The notes under the pieces are model-generated. The model saw only the letters and a program-made list of their open reading frames with translations. It was not told where the DNA came from and made no database searches. 64,000 bases of DNA from Micromonospora sp. Llam0 (GTDB taxonomy: Bacteria; Actinomycetota; Actinomycetes; Mycobacteriales; Micromonosporaceae): the NCBI RefSeq assembly GCF_003751085.1, contig NZ_RJJY01000001.1:62001-126000 (forward strand), given 5' to 3'. The translations under genes were made by a program, and so were the position numbers. Shown here in pieces: positions 9,765 through 18,850 of the stretch (position 1 is the first letter of the stretch; each line of letters begins with the position of its first letter).

Positions 9765-11504
9765 TTGAGCAGACACAGATTGAGCGACGTCATCGCGCGT
9801 ACCGGGTCCGGCCGTCGCCGGCTCATCGTCGGCGGCGTCAGCGCCGCGCTGCTGGCCGGCATGGTGGTCACCGCCCTGCCGTTGCTCGCCGACGACGAGG
9901 TCACCGTGTCGGCGACCGCCGACACCACCGCAACCGACGTGCCGCAGGACGGTGACAACGGGGCGAAGACCACCCTGGCCACCTGTCCCGCGCTCTGCGA
10001 GCGCAACCCGCGGGGGGCCCGGGACGCGATCGTCGAGTTCACCGTCGACCAACTACCGAAGACCGTTCGCAACCTGCGGGTCCGCCTGCAGTTGTACTCC
10101 TGGCAGGACCTGGACGCGCAGGTCACCGCGTACCGGACCGCAGTGGACGCCCGTCAGTCGCGGCCGTCGCTGGCCGGGGCGGACGGTATCGCCCGGACCG
10201 TCGACCGGGCACTCGCGACGCTGCCGACGGTCCGCAAGGGCTACAACGAGTGGGACGTGTCCGCGCAGGTCGCCGGCAACGGCACCTACACGTTCGCGCT
10301 GCGCCAGACCGGGCTGAACCAACGCGTCTACTGGCCGTCGGTCGAGTACCGCGACCAGTCGATCCGGCCACGGCTGGTGATCAGCTACGAGCCGGCGGCG
10401 GACGCGCCCAGCAGCCCGCCACCGGCTGCGGCGCCCACCCCGTCGGCGCCGCCGAGCGCGCCGGTGCCGACCACGCCGGCCCCGTCGGCGTCCGCATCGG
10501 CCTCCGCTTCGCCGACCGCCGCGCCCAGCCCGTCGGCCAGCCCGCCGGCCCCCGGTGCCGGCTGTGGCTCGGTGTCGGACCTGCTGGTGCCCGCCTGCGG
10601 TGCCTGGTGGGGGATGTACTCGCCGACCAGCGCCGCGAAGGGCTGGAACCACGGGGGTGCGGTCGCCGAGGTGGAGGCGCAGGTCGGGCGCAAGTTCGAC
10701 ATCGTGCACCGCTATCACGACTTCTCGAACGCCGGCAGCAACGGGGCGTTCCCTGACAAGTTCGAGCAGGAGCAGATGCGCGGCGGCCGGTTGATGTTCT
10801 TCGCCTGGGAGTCCCGGATCTTCTCCTCCGGCACCACGCTGAGCTGGCGGGACGTCTACAGCGGCCGGTACGACTCGGTGATCGACGACGTGGCCGGCCG
10901 GATCAAGGCGACCGGGGTGCCGGTGTTCATGGGCTTCGACCACGAGCCGGAGGACGAGCCGGCGAAGGGCAGCGACGCCGACTTCGTGCGGGCCTGGCGG
11001 CACGTGCACCAACGCTTCGCGAAGGCCGGCGCGGACAACGCGGTCTGGGTGTGGGTGATGATGGGCTGGTCGGGCCATTACGACCGGTACGCCGACCTCT
11101 ACCCCGGTGACGCCTATGTGGACTGGGTCGGCTACGATCCGTACAACTTCTACGCCTGCAACGGCGGCAAGACCTGGAAGGATCCGCACACCACGGTCGG
11201 CGGGTTCTACCGGTGGCTGGACGAGCACCGCATCGGTGTGGGCAAACCCCGGATGCTGGCCGAGTTCGGCAGCAACTTCGACCCGGACGACCCGGCGGCG
11301 AAGCAGCGGTGGTTCGAGCAGTTCCCGGCGGCGATCAAGGCGCATCCGAAGATCAAGGCGGTGGTCTACTTCAACTCCGCCGGATCGACGACCACGTCGG
11401 CCACCTGCAACATGACGATGAACCACAACCCGTCCGCACTGGCCGGGTTCACCAGGGCCGGCAAGGATCCGTATTTCCGGCAGCCGCTGCCGGGCCGGAG
11501 TTGA
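9765..11504 (+). CDS. Secreted GH26-like glycoside hydrolase with N-terminal DNRLRE-type domain
   Basis: 579 aa; start TTG at 9765 with GGGGGG nine bases upstream. It has an N-terminal signal/anchor (RRRLIVGGVSAALLAGMVV). A beta-rich DNRLRE/CBM96-like module covers roughly residues 60-205, ending RPRLVISYEPA. A Pro/Ser/Ala linker (about 206-265) follows, then a GH26-like barrel. Probable catalytic glutamates lie in FDHEPED (acid/base) and MLAEFGSN (nucleophile). Relatives are mannanases and glycanases found in exopolysaccharide loci. It lies first in the polysaccharide locus, so trimming or releasing the exported polymer is the likely role. The AT-rich gap before it (9658-9764) probably carries the promoter. 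Confidence 0.8.
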   Translation: MSRHRLSDVIARTGSGRRRLIVGGVSAALLAGMVVTALPLLADDEVTVSATADTTATDVPQDGDNGAKTTLATCPALCERNPRGARDAIVEFTVDQLPKTVRNLRVRLQLYSWQDLDAQVTAYRTAVDARQSRPSLAGADGIARTVDRALATLPTVRKGYNEWDVSAQVAGNGTYTFALRQTGLNQRVYWPSVEYRDQSIRPRLVISYEPAADAPSSPPPAAAPTPSAPPSAPVPTTPAPSASASASASPTAAPSPSASPPAPGAGCGSVSDLLVPACGAWWGMYSPTSAAKGWNHGGAVAEVEAQVGRKFDIVHRYHDFSNAGSNGAFPDKFEQEQMRGGRLMFFAWESRIFSSGTTLSWRDVYSGRYDSVIDDVAGRIKATGVPVFMGFDHEPEDEPAKGSDADFVRAWRHVHQRFAKAGADNAVWVWVMMGWSGHYDRYADLYPGDAYVDWVGYDPYNFYACNGGKTWKDPHTTVGGFYRWLDEHRIGVGKPRMLAEFGSNFDPDDPAAKQRWFEQFPAAIKAHPKIKAVVYFNSAGSTTTSATCNMTMNHNPSALAGFTRAGKDPYFRQPLPGRS

Positions 11505-11625
11505 CCTGATAGGACGTTCAGCAGATCTGGTAGAAACCCGATCGGTCACCGTCCGATCGGTGGATGTCTGACCCGGCTGGGGTTGGCGCACGCTGTCTGA
11601 GACAATTTCCCATCTGGAGGGAAGC

Positions 11626-13623
11626 GTGAACCAATCCCAGCCTGGCTGGCGTCTGTCCAGCGGCCGTCGTCCGTGGGTATTGTCCCTGGTCGCGACGGCT
11701 GCGGTGCTTACACTGATCATCGACGCGACGGCCGCGGGCGCCGCCGTCGTCCCCACCCCGGCTCCGGCCACTCTGGTCTCGACCAATCCGGCGGACCACA
11801 CTCCACATGCCCGCAACGGCGAAGCCCGGGCGTTCGCCGAGATCGGTGGCGTTGTCTTCGTCGGTGGCACCTTCACCGAGGTCCGGCCGACCAGTTCGGC
11901 GCCCTGGGAGGCCCGGCCGTACCTGTTCGGCTACCAGCGGTCCACCGGCGCGCTGGTCGCCGGTTTCCAGCCCGACCTGGACGGTGCGGTGAACACCCTC
12001 GAGGTCACCCCGGCCGGTGAGCTGATCGTCGGCGGGGTCTTCCGCAACGTCAACGGCGAGGCCCGCCGCAATCTGGTCGCCCTCGATCCGGCGACCGGTG
12101 CCACGGTGCCGTCCTGGGAGGGCCGCTCCGACGGCGGAGTGGTCCGCGACATGGAGGTCAGCGGTGACTGGCTCTACATCGGCGGCGCGTTCAACTGGGT
12201 CAACGGCACCCAGCACGCCGGGCTCGCCCGGCTCGACGTGGACACCGGTGCGATCGATCCGACCTTCGACGTCGACATCGCGGTGGGCCGGCACGACGTG
12301 CCACCGTACGTGTGGACGCTCGACGTCGCACCCGACGGTGACACGCTGGTCTTCGGCGGCAACTTCCGCGAGGTCGAAGGCCTGATCCGGGAGCAGATCG
12401 CGATGGTCGACCTGACCGGCACCCCGGTCCTGGTCGACTGGGACAGCAACCACCGGTTCGCCCCGAACTGCTCCTGGCGGACCTTCACCCACTACGTCCA
12501 GGACATCAGCTTCGGCGACGACAGCAGCTACTTCGTCGTCGGCACCAACGGGGGATCGGGCTGGCCGACCGCGTACTGCGACGCGCTGGCCCGCTACGAG
12601 ACCGCCGACCGGGGCAGCGGCCTCGACGCCACCTGGCTCAACTTCACCGGCAACGACACCATCACCTCGGTGGTGGTCCGCGACGGCATCGCCTACACCG
12701 GTGGGCACTTCCGCTGGCTGAACAACCCGAACCGCAGCGACAACGCCGGTGACGGGGCGGTCGACCGGCTCGGCATCGGCGCGGTGACTGTGGCGACCGG
12801 GATGCCGGTCAACTGGAACCCCCGGCGCAGCGGCGGATCAGCGCTGCCGCCCGGCGCGAGCAGCTGGGGTTCCGCGGTGCCGGTGCTCTGGTTCGGCTCC
12901 GACGGCCTCTACTTCGGCCACAACTCGGACGGGATGGGCAACGAGTACCACGGTCGGCTGGGCATGTTCCCGGACGCGGGTGGGCGGACCGTCGTGCCGC
13001 GCAACCCGCCGACCGGCAGCACCGGCTACCTCTACCTGGCGGCAGCCAACGGCGACCTGACCAAGGTGCCGTTCGACGGGGCCACGCTCGGCACGGCTGC
13101 CGTCACCAACCAGCCGAATCTGGTCGACGCCGGCGCGGTGTGGCGGGTGCACGACCGGATCTACTGGGCCCGCCCGGTCGCCGGCACCGACACCGGCAGC
13201 CGGCTGGACATCTCGATGTTCAACGGCAGCAGCGTCGGCGGGCCGTGGGAGAGCTCGGGCTACAACTCCTGGTTCGACGCGTTGTCGCTGAACGCTGCGT
13301 TCTACCTGGACGGCCGGCTCTACTACACCCGCTCCGGCAGTGGCAACGACCAGCTGTTCTACCGGTACTTCGAACTCGACGGCAACTACCTCGGCGCCAC
13401 CGAGTTCACCGTACCGACCGACGGCGTCACCTGGAGTTCGGTCCGTGGCATGGCCTGGGTGGCCGGCAGCATCGTGTTCGGCTCGTCCGACGGGCGGCTG
13501 CGGGCGGTGCCGTTCGACCCGACCGCCGACGTCGCGGTGGCCGGCACCACGGCAACCGTGCTGGCCGAGCCCGACCCGGCGCTCGACTGGACCAACCGGT
13601 CGATGTTCTTCGCGGCCGAGTGA
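11626..13623 (+). CDS. Exported beta-propeller protein with delta-60-type repeats
   Basis: 665 aa; GTG at 11626 behind GGAGGGAAG. A Sec signal peptide (about 1-40, ending AGAAVV) is followed by repeated blades such as VFVGGTFTEV, LIVGGVFRNVNG, LYIGGAFNWVNG, LVFGGNFREVEG and AYTGGHFRWLNN. This is the GGxFxxVNG pattern of delta-60/WD-like propellers. There are no catalytic residues. Being secreted and inside a polysaccharide locus, it may bind or organise the polymer at the surface (inference). The 121-base gap before it holds two direct copies of CCGATCGGT. Confidence 0.75.
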   Translation: MNQSQPGWRLSSGRRPWVLSLVATAAVLTLIIDATAAGAAVVPTPAPATLVSTNPADHTPHARNGEARAFAEIGGVVFVGGTFTEVRPTSSAPWEARPYLFGYQRSTGALVAGFQPDLDGAVNTLEVTPAGELIVGGVFRNVNGEARRNLVALDPATGATVPSWEGRSDGGVVRDMEVSGDWLYIGGAFNWVNGTQHAGLARLDVDTGAIDPTFDVDIAVGRHDVPPYVWTLDVAPDGDTLVFGGNFREVEGLIREQIAMVDLTGTPVLVDWDSNHRFAPNCSWRTFTHYVQDISFGDDSSYFVVGTNGGSGWPTAYCDALARYETADRGSGLDATWLNFTGNDTITSVVVRDGIAYTGGHFRWLNNPNRSDNAGDGAVDRLGIGAVTVATGMPVNWNPRRSGGSALPPGASSWGSAVPVLWFGSDGLYFGHNSDGMGNEYHGRLGMFPDAGGRTVVPRNPPTGSTGYLYLAAANGDLTKVPFDGATLGTAAVTNQPNLVDAGAVWRVHDRIYWARPVAGTDTGSRLDISMFNGSSVGGPWESSGYNSWFDALSLNAAFYLDGRLYYTRSGSGNDQLFYRYFELDGNYLGATEFTVPTDGVTWSSVRGMAWVAGSIVFGSSDGRLRAVPFDPTADVAVAGTTATVLAEPDPALDWTNRSMFFAAE

Positions 13624-13653
13624 CCGGGCGGCGTAACGCCCCCCGGTGACCGA

Positions 13654-13690
13654 GGTGGGTCGGCGGCAGCATCCCTGCTGCCGGCCCACC
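13654..13690 (+). terminator. Rho-independent-type terminator
   Basis: A 16-bp stem (13654-13669 with 13675-13690, two G-U pairs) around a CATCC loop, followed by GGCCATTTTG. It separates the propeller gene from the acetyltransferase, whose own -10 candidate (TAGGGT) is at 13701-13706. Confidence 0.65.
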
Positions 13691-13736
13691 GGCCATTTTG
13701 TAGGGTGAGGCATCGTTGCACAGGGGAGGCGGACCG

Positions 13737-14285
13737 GTGGGTTCGAGCACACGTCGGCACGGCGCGTTGCCGCGGCTGGTGTTCGCCGTCAAGCGGGCCT
13801 ACTACCAGCTGCGCTACCCCCGCCTGAAGCTCGGCCGGGACGTGGAGATCCGTGGCCGGATCCGGCTCCGCCGTGGGGTACGGGTGACGATCGGCGACCG
13901 GACCCGGCTCAACAAGTTCGTCCGCTTCGCCGGCACGGGTGAGGTCACCGTCGGTGCCGACTGCCTGCTCAACGCCACCTGGATCGGCAGTTGGACCAGC
14001 GTCGAGGTCGGCGACCGGTGCCTGCTGTCCGACTGCGAGCTGATGGACAACGATTTCCACAATCTTCCGCCGCAGCTGCGCCACGCACCGCCCGGCCCGG
14101 CGACCCGGGCACCGATCGTCGTCGGTGACAACGTCTGGATCGGGGCGCACGTCCTGGTGATGAAGGGCGTCCGGATCGGCCACGACAGTGTCGTCGGTGC
14201 CGGCACGGTGGTCCGCGTCGACGTACCCGATCGGGTCGTCGTGATCGGCAACCCGCAGCAGATTGTGAAAAAGTTCGATGAGTGA
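13737..14285 (+). CDS. Hexapeptide-repeat acyltransferase (LbH family)
   Basis: 182 aa; GTG at 13737 is chosen because AGGGGAGG lies just upstream, rather than a TTG 21 bases earlier. The left-handed beta-helix repeats ([LIV]-G-x4) run from about residue 35 to the end. They include IGDRTRLNKFVRFAGTGEVTVGADCLLN, VGDNVWIGAHVLVMKGVRIG and VVGAGTVV. The catalytic-type His is in DNDFHNLPP. Enzymes of this kind O- or N-acetylate sugars of cell-surface polysaccharides. The stop overlaps the start of the Wzz-like gene by eight bases. Confidence 0.85.
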   Translation: MGSSTRRHGALPRLVFAVKRAYYQLRYPRLKLGRDVEIRGRIRLRRGVRVTIGDRTRLNKFVRFAGTGEVTVGADCLLNATWIGSWTSVEVGDRCLLSDCELMDNDFHNLPPQLRHAPPGPATRAPIVVGDNVWIGAHVLVMKGVRIGHDSVVGAGTVVRVDVPDRVVVIGNPQQIVKKFDE

Positions 14286-16056
14286 CCAGCCAGCCCGGAC
14301 CGTGACCCTCACCGACCTGCTGCGGATCCCGCGGCTGCGGTGGCTGACGGTCGTCGCGGGCGCCGCCACCGGTCTGCTGCTGGCGATCGGCTACCTGGTG
14401 GTGGCCCCACCCGCCGCCTCGGCCACCGCGGTCGTCGCCGTCCGGCCGGTGGTCACCGACGCCTTCACCTACCCTGGGGCCGGCGCCGACCGGTCGATCA
14501 ACATGAACGTCGAGAGTGGCATCGCGGCCAGCACCGAGGTGCTCGCCCGGATCGCCGACGCCCGGTCGGCCGACGTGGTCGAGGTCCGCCGGGCACTGCA
14601 GATCGAGGTCCCCACCGGCGGCCAGATCCTGCGGTTCACCTACTCGACCGGCACGGTCGACGAGGCGGTCGACACCGTGAACCTGGCGGCCGCCACCTAC
14701 CTGCAGGTGCGCGAGGAGATGTACGAGCGGCAGCGCACCGACATGCTGGCCTCCTACGACGGGAGCATCGTCAAGGTGGCCGAGCAGCAGGACGCGGCGC
14801 AGAGTCGGATCGCCGACGCGAACAGCGCCTCGGCGGCCGACGCGGCGCTGGCCGAGTTCGGCTCGCTGAGCAACCAGTTGGCCGAGCTCAACGCGGCCCG
14901 TACCGAGATCGCCGCGATCGACGTCACGCCCGGCTGGATCACCCAGAGCGCCCAGCAGCAGCTGTCCACCGACGGTCCGCCCGGGATCCTGTACCTACTG
15001 GCCGGCCTGCTGGTCGGCGCGGTGCTCGGAGTGCTGCTGACCTACCTGCGGGAATCGGTGGACCGGCGGATCCGCAGCGAGGCGGAGGCCAGCGAGGTCG
15101 CCGGGCTGCCGCTGCTGGGCACCGTACGCCGCCGCGGGTTGCGGGTCGACGCGCGTACCGTCGATGCCGACGTCCGGTACGTCGGCATGGCCATCGCCGA
15201 ACAGCTCCGCCAGGCGGTCCGTACCCCGGTGGTGGTGATCTCGTCGCGTAACCGGGAGGACACCACGCCGATGACCGCGAGCCTCGCCGTCGCACTGGCC
15301 GCCGACGGGCGGGACGTCTACATCGGCGACGACAGCCACCGGGTTACCGCGCTGCGCGACGCGTTGCTCGCCGACCGGCGCCGGGTGCCGTCCGGGCCGT
15401 TCGTGCCGGCGCAGCCGGACGGTGCCGCGCCGGGCCGGCCGGCTCCGGCGGGCGGCCACGACGTCTCGATCCCGTCGCCGGCCGGCGGTACGCCGCAGCT
15501 GGACCCGGCCGGCGGCGGCCCTGGCGCGCAGCAGCGCCCCGGCGACAGCGGCGACCCGGAGAGCACCCTCATCTTCTCTCTGCCCAACGTCGACCAGGAC
15601 CGTACGGTGATCCTGCCCCGGGTGACCGACACGGCGGACGCCCCGGCGAGTCCCGCCCGGCGACCGTCGCCCCGGCCGACCCCGGGCACCGGGCAGTCCG
15701 GGCCGGCGGGCGGGGACCGGCCGCCGGCCGGCGATCGCCCGGCCGGCGGCGGCAGCCCGGTGGTGGCCACCATCCCGGTCCGTACGCTGCCGGCGGACGC
15801 GCTCACCGTCGGGGCCGGCATGGTCCGGATCGGCCTGTACGCCCAGGCACCGCGCGACGGGGAGATCGTGCTGTTCAACGCCCCACCGGCCGAGTCGGAC
15901 GAGCGTGGCGTGCGGGAGGCGCGGACCGGCACCGCGATCGTCGTGGTCGAGCGGGACCGTACCCGGCTGGCCGACCTTCGCCGGTTGACCGACCGGCTGC
16001 GCGCCGCCGGGGCCGAGCCGCTCGGCTTCGTGCTTACCGGCAGCGGCCGTGGTTGA
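14278..16056 (+). CDS. Wzz/BY-kinase-like polysaccharide co-polymerase with degenerate kinase domain
   Basis: 592 aa, ATG at 14278. It has a Wzz-type layout: first membrane helix (about 23-43), periplasmic coiled region with a long helical stretch (YERQRTDML to LAELNAART), second helix (about 238-258), then a cytoplasmic domain. That domain resembles the BY-kinase Rossmann fold (TPVVVISSRNREDTTPMTASLAVALAAD, split here at DTT for reference only), but the Walker A Gly-Lys-Ser is gone and Walker A' reads DVYIGDDSHR. A roughly 140-residue Pro/Gly-rich insert interrupts the domain and there is no C-terminal Tyr cluster. It probably controls chain length without kinase activity. Confidence 0.75.
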   Translation: MSDQPARTVTLTDLLRIPRLRWLTVVAGAATGLLLAIGYLVVAPPAASATAVVAVRPVVTDAFTYPGAGADRSINMNVESGIAASTEVLARIADARSADVVEVRRALQIEVPTGGQILRFTYSTGTVDEAVDTVNLAAATYLQVREEMYERQRTDMLASYDGSIVKVAEQQDAAQSRIADANSASAADAALAEFGSLSNQLAELNAARTEIAAIDVTPGWITQSAQQQLSTDGPPGILYLLAGLLVGAVLGVLLTYLRESVDRRIRSEAEASEVAGLPLLGTVRRRGLRVDARTVDADVRYVGMAIAEQLRQAVRTPVVVISSRNREDTTPMTASLAVALAADGRDVYIGDDSHRVTALRDALLADRRRVPSGPFVPAQPDGAAPGRPAPAGGHDVSIPSPAGGTPQLDPAGGGPGAQQRPGDSGDPESTLIFSLPNVDQDRTVILPRVTDTADAPASPARRPSPRPTPGTGQSGPAGGDRPPAGDRPAGGGSPVVATIPVRTLPADALTVGAGMVRIGLYAQAPRDGEIVLFNAPPAESDERGVREARTGTAIVVVERDRTRLADLRRLTDRLRAAGAEPLGFVLTGSGRG

Positions 16057-17347
16057 GCTGGCCCGGCACCCCCCGGCGCTGCCGATCTGGCCGCTGTGGC
16101 TGATGTTCGGCCTGGTGCCGGTCTGGTGGCTCAGCGGGCTGTTCTACTTCGGCTGGCCGGTGTTCGGCGCGCTGCTGCTGATCGTCATGTTCGTCCGGGG
16201 ACGGATCCCGTTGCCCGCCGGCGCCGGGCTCTGGCTGGCCTTCCTGGCCTTCGTGGTGGTCAGCGCCACCCAGTTGGCCGACGTCGGCGCGCTGCTCACC
16301 TTCACCTTCCGGTTGTTGTTCTACGTCACCGCGATCGTCGTCTGCTGCTACGTGTACACGATGGCGCGGGAGCGGGACGCGTTGACGGTGGTGCTCGGCC
16401 CGCTGTGCGCCTTCTTCGTCGCCCTGGTGCTGCTCGGCTGGCTCGGCCTGCTGATGCCCCGGTTCGGCATGGTCACTCCGTTCGAACTGGTGTTACCGGG
16501 TGGATTGTCCGGCAACCCGTTCATCCGGGACATGGTGCACGCCCAGGCCACCGAGTACAGCGCCCGCTCGACCAATCCGATCTTCCGGCCGGCGGCCCCG
16601 TTCGCCTACACCAACACGTACGGCAGCACATTCGCCATCACCCTGCCGGCGGTGGTGGCCTGCCTGCTGCTCGGTGCCCGGGGCCCGGCCCGGACGGTCC
16701 TGCTGGTCGCCCTGCCGTTGTCGCTGCCGCCGGCGTTCCTGACCCTCAACCGGGGCATGTTCCTCAGCCTCGGCGTCGGGCTGGCCGTGCTCGGCCTGCG
16801 GGCCGCGGCCCGGGGCAACGTCAAGGCGTTGGCGTCCATGCTCGGGATGTTGGCCGTCGGCGGGCTGGTCACCCTGTTCATTCCGATCGGCGAGCTGATC
16901 GAGCGCCGGGTGAGTGTCAGCGACACCAACACCGACCGGCTGTCGCTCTACCTGGAGGTGCTGCGCTGGGTCCAGCGGTCGCCGGTGCTCGGTTTCGGCG
17001 CACCGGTGCAGGTCGACACGGTCACCGCCGACGCGCCGATCGGCACCCAGGGCCAGGTGTGGGCCGTGCTGTTCAGCCACGGCGTTCCGGCGCTGGTCTG
17101 CTTCATCGGCTGGTTCGTGATCGTCGGGCTCCGCTGCTGGCCGGCCCGCACGGCGGCCGCGCAGTGGCTCTCCGTCGTGCCGCTGATCGGCCTGGTCCAG
17201 CTGCCCTTCTACGGCCTGGTCAACCAGAACCTGACTGCGATCTTCTACGTCGCCGGGGTGGCGTTGGTGCTCGTCGACCGGGAACGTCCGGGCCGTCCGC
17301 CCGGTCAGCGTCCAGCCCCGCAGCGTCTGGCCGGGGCCGTACGGTGA
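16049..17347 (+). CDS. O-antigen ligase/polymerase (Wzy-like) membrane protein
   Basis: 432 aa, GTG at 16049, overlapping the previous stop by eight bases. About 10-12 hydrophobic helices with a large extracytoplasmic loop between about 150 and 200 (PGGLSGNPFIRDMVHAQ). The Wzy_C/O-antigen ligase signature is seen around FLTLNRGMFLSL and the following helices, with a second loop VSVSDTNTDRLSLY typical of the family. It would polymerise flipped repeat units outside the membrane. Sequence among these enzymes is poorly conserved, so polymerase versus ligase cannot be decided. Confidence 0.78.
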   Translation: MVELARHPPALPIWPLWLMFGLVPVWWLSGLFYFGWPVFGALLLIVMFVRGRIPLPAGAGLWLAFLAFVVVSATQLADVGALLTFTFRLLFYVTAIVVCCYVYTMARERDALTVVLGPLCAFFVALVLLGWLGLLMPRFGMVTPFELVLPGGLSGNPFIRDMVHAQATEYSARSTNPIFRPAAPFAYTNTYGSTFAITLPAVVACLLLGARGPARTVLLVALPLSLPPAFLTLNRGMFLSLGVGLAVLGLRAAARGNVKALASMLGMLAVGGLVTLFIPIGELIERRVSVSDTNTDRLSLYLEVLRWVQRSPVLGFGAPVQVDTVTADAPIGTQGQVWAVLFSHGVPALVCFIGWFVIVGLRCWPARTAAAQWLSVVPLIGLVQLPFYGLVNQNLTAIFYVAGVALVLVDRERPGRPPGQRPAPQRLAGAVR

Positions 17348-18843
17348 CCGCGGCCACCGACCAGCGGGAGACCCGGCGCAGCGCCCGCAGCGGCGCCATC
17401 GGGCTGGCCGGCGCGGCGGTCAGCGGGCTGTTCGGCTTCGTCCTCGCGGTGGTCATCACCCGCGGCTACGGGCCGACCGGCGCGGGCGCGTTCTTCGCCG
17501 CCGTCGGACTGCTCACCGTGGCCACCGCGGTCTGCACACTGGGGGCCGAGACGGGGCTGCTCTGGGCGTTGCCCCGCCGCCGCACCGGCGCCACCGGGGA
17601 TGCCGCCCGGATGCTGCCGGTGGCGTTGCTGCCGCCGCTGGCGTTCGCCATCGTGGTGGCCGTCGTCGGGCTGCTGGTCGCGCCGCAGCTCGCGGTCGGC
17701 CTGTTCGATCGGGCGAGCACGGACACCGTACGCCTGGTTCAGCTCTGCGCGGTCGGGTTGCCCGTGCTGGTCGCCACCGGTCTGATGCTCGCGGCGGTAC
17801 GCGGGGTCCGACCGATCGGCGGCTACGTGGCGGTGCAGTTCTTCCTGCTGCCGATCGGCCGGCCGGTGCTGGTCGGCCTCGCCGCGCTGGCCAGCGGCGC
17901 GGTGCTGCTCGGGCTGGCCGGCTGGCTGGTGCCGGCGCTGGCCGCCCTGCTGGTCTGCGTCGGTCTGGTCGCCGGGCCGCTCGGTCTGGGGCGCGGCGCC
18001 CGGCTGCGGGCCGGGTCGGCGCACTGGCGTGACTTCTGGCGGTTCGCGCTGCCGAGGGCCGGCTCGGCCGCCATCGACGCCGGCAGCATGTGGATCGGGG
18101 TGCTGCTGGCGGTGGCGCTGGCCGGGCAGGTCGAGGCGGGTATCTTCGGCGCGGTCGGTCGGTACATCCTGGCCGGGCAGCTCGCCCTGCAGGGGCTGCG
18201 GGTCGCGGTCGCGCCGCAGCTGTCCCGGCTGCTCGGCGCGGACCGGCCGGCCGAGGCGGCGGCGGTGCACCGGCAGACCACCAGTTGGGCGATCGTGCTC
18301 TCCTGGCCGGTCTATCTGCTGCTGGCGGTCTTCGCACCGGGTTTACTGAGCATCTTCGGGCCGGAGTTCGCCGCCGGTGCCACGGCGATGACGGTGCTGG
18401 CCGTCGCGATGCTGGTGAACATCGCGGTCGGTAACGTGCAGACGTTGCTGTTGATGAGCGGCCACAGCGGCCTGCATCTGGTGGCCACGCTGGTGAATCT
18501 GACGGCCACGGTGTCGTTGGCGTTCTGGCTGGTCCCCCGGCACGGGGTGCTCGGCGTGGCGGTGGCCTGGGCCACCGGGATCGTGCTGGAGAACCTGATC
18601 GCGGCGACCGCCGCCCGGCTGGTGGTCGGGCAGCCACTGGTGGACCGGTCGGTGTCGGTGGCGGCGGCGGCGACGCTGGCCGGTGTCGGGGCGGTCAGTG
18701 TGGTCGCGGTCGCCGCGGCCGGCCGGGACGTGGCCGGCCTCGGTACCGCGTTGGCCCTGGTCGGCGCGGTCGTGATCGTAGTGTCGGCGCTGCCGGGTGT
18801 GCGGCGCCGGGTATGGCGCAGCGTCAGACAGAGAGGTGGGTGA
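17344..18843 (+). CDS. Polysaccharide flippase (Wzx/MATE-like, MOP superfamily)
   Basis: 499 aa; GTG at 17344 overlaps the upstream stop (GTGA). The frame is open much further upstream, through the polymerase gene, but that part is a shadow. Twelve to fourteen hydrophobic segments are visible, starting GAIGLAGAAVSGLFGFVLAVV, with the Wzx-like N-terminal ITRGYGPTGAGAFFAAVGLL. It would move undecaprenyl-linked repeat units across the membrane for the Wzy-like polymerase encoded next door. Confidence 0.83.
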   Translation: MTAATDQRETRRSARSGAIGLAGAAVSGLFGFVLAVVITRGYGPTGAGAFFAAVGLLTVATAVCTLGAETGLLWALPRRRTGATGDAARMLPVALLPPLAFAIVVAVVGLLVAPQLAVGLFDRASTDTVRLVQLCAVGLPVLVATGLMLAAVRGVRPIGGYVAVQFFLLPIGRPVLVGLAALASGAVLLGLAGWLVPALAALLVCVGLVAGPLGLGRGARLRAGSAHWRDFWRFALPRAGSAAIDAGSMWIGVLLAVALAGQVEAGIFGAVGRYILAGQLALQGLRVAVAPQLSRLLGADRPAEAAAVHRQTTSWAIVLSWPVYLLLAVFAPGLLSIFGPEFAAGATAMTVLAVAMLVNIAVGNVQTLLLMSGHSGLHLVATLVNLTATVSLAFWLVPRHGVLGVAVAWATGIVLENLIAATAARLVVGQPLVDRSVSVAAAATLAGVGAVSVVAVAAAGRDVAGLGTALALVGAVVIVVSALPGVRRRVWRSVRQRGG

Positions 18844-18850
18844 GACGGCC

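Noticed and set aside
16096-18843. A 915-codon plus-strand frame suggesting a polymerase-flippase fusion
   Set aside because: The first 416 codons are an out-of-frame shadow of the Wzy-like gene; the flippase begins at the GTG overlapping the polymerase stop.
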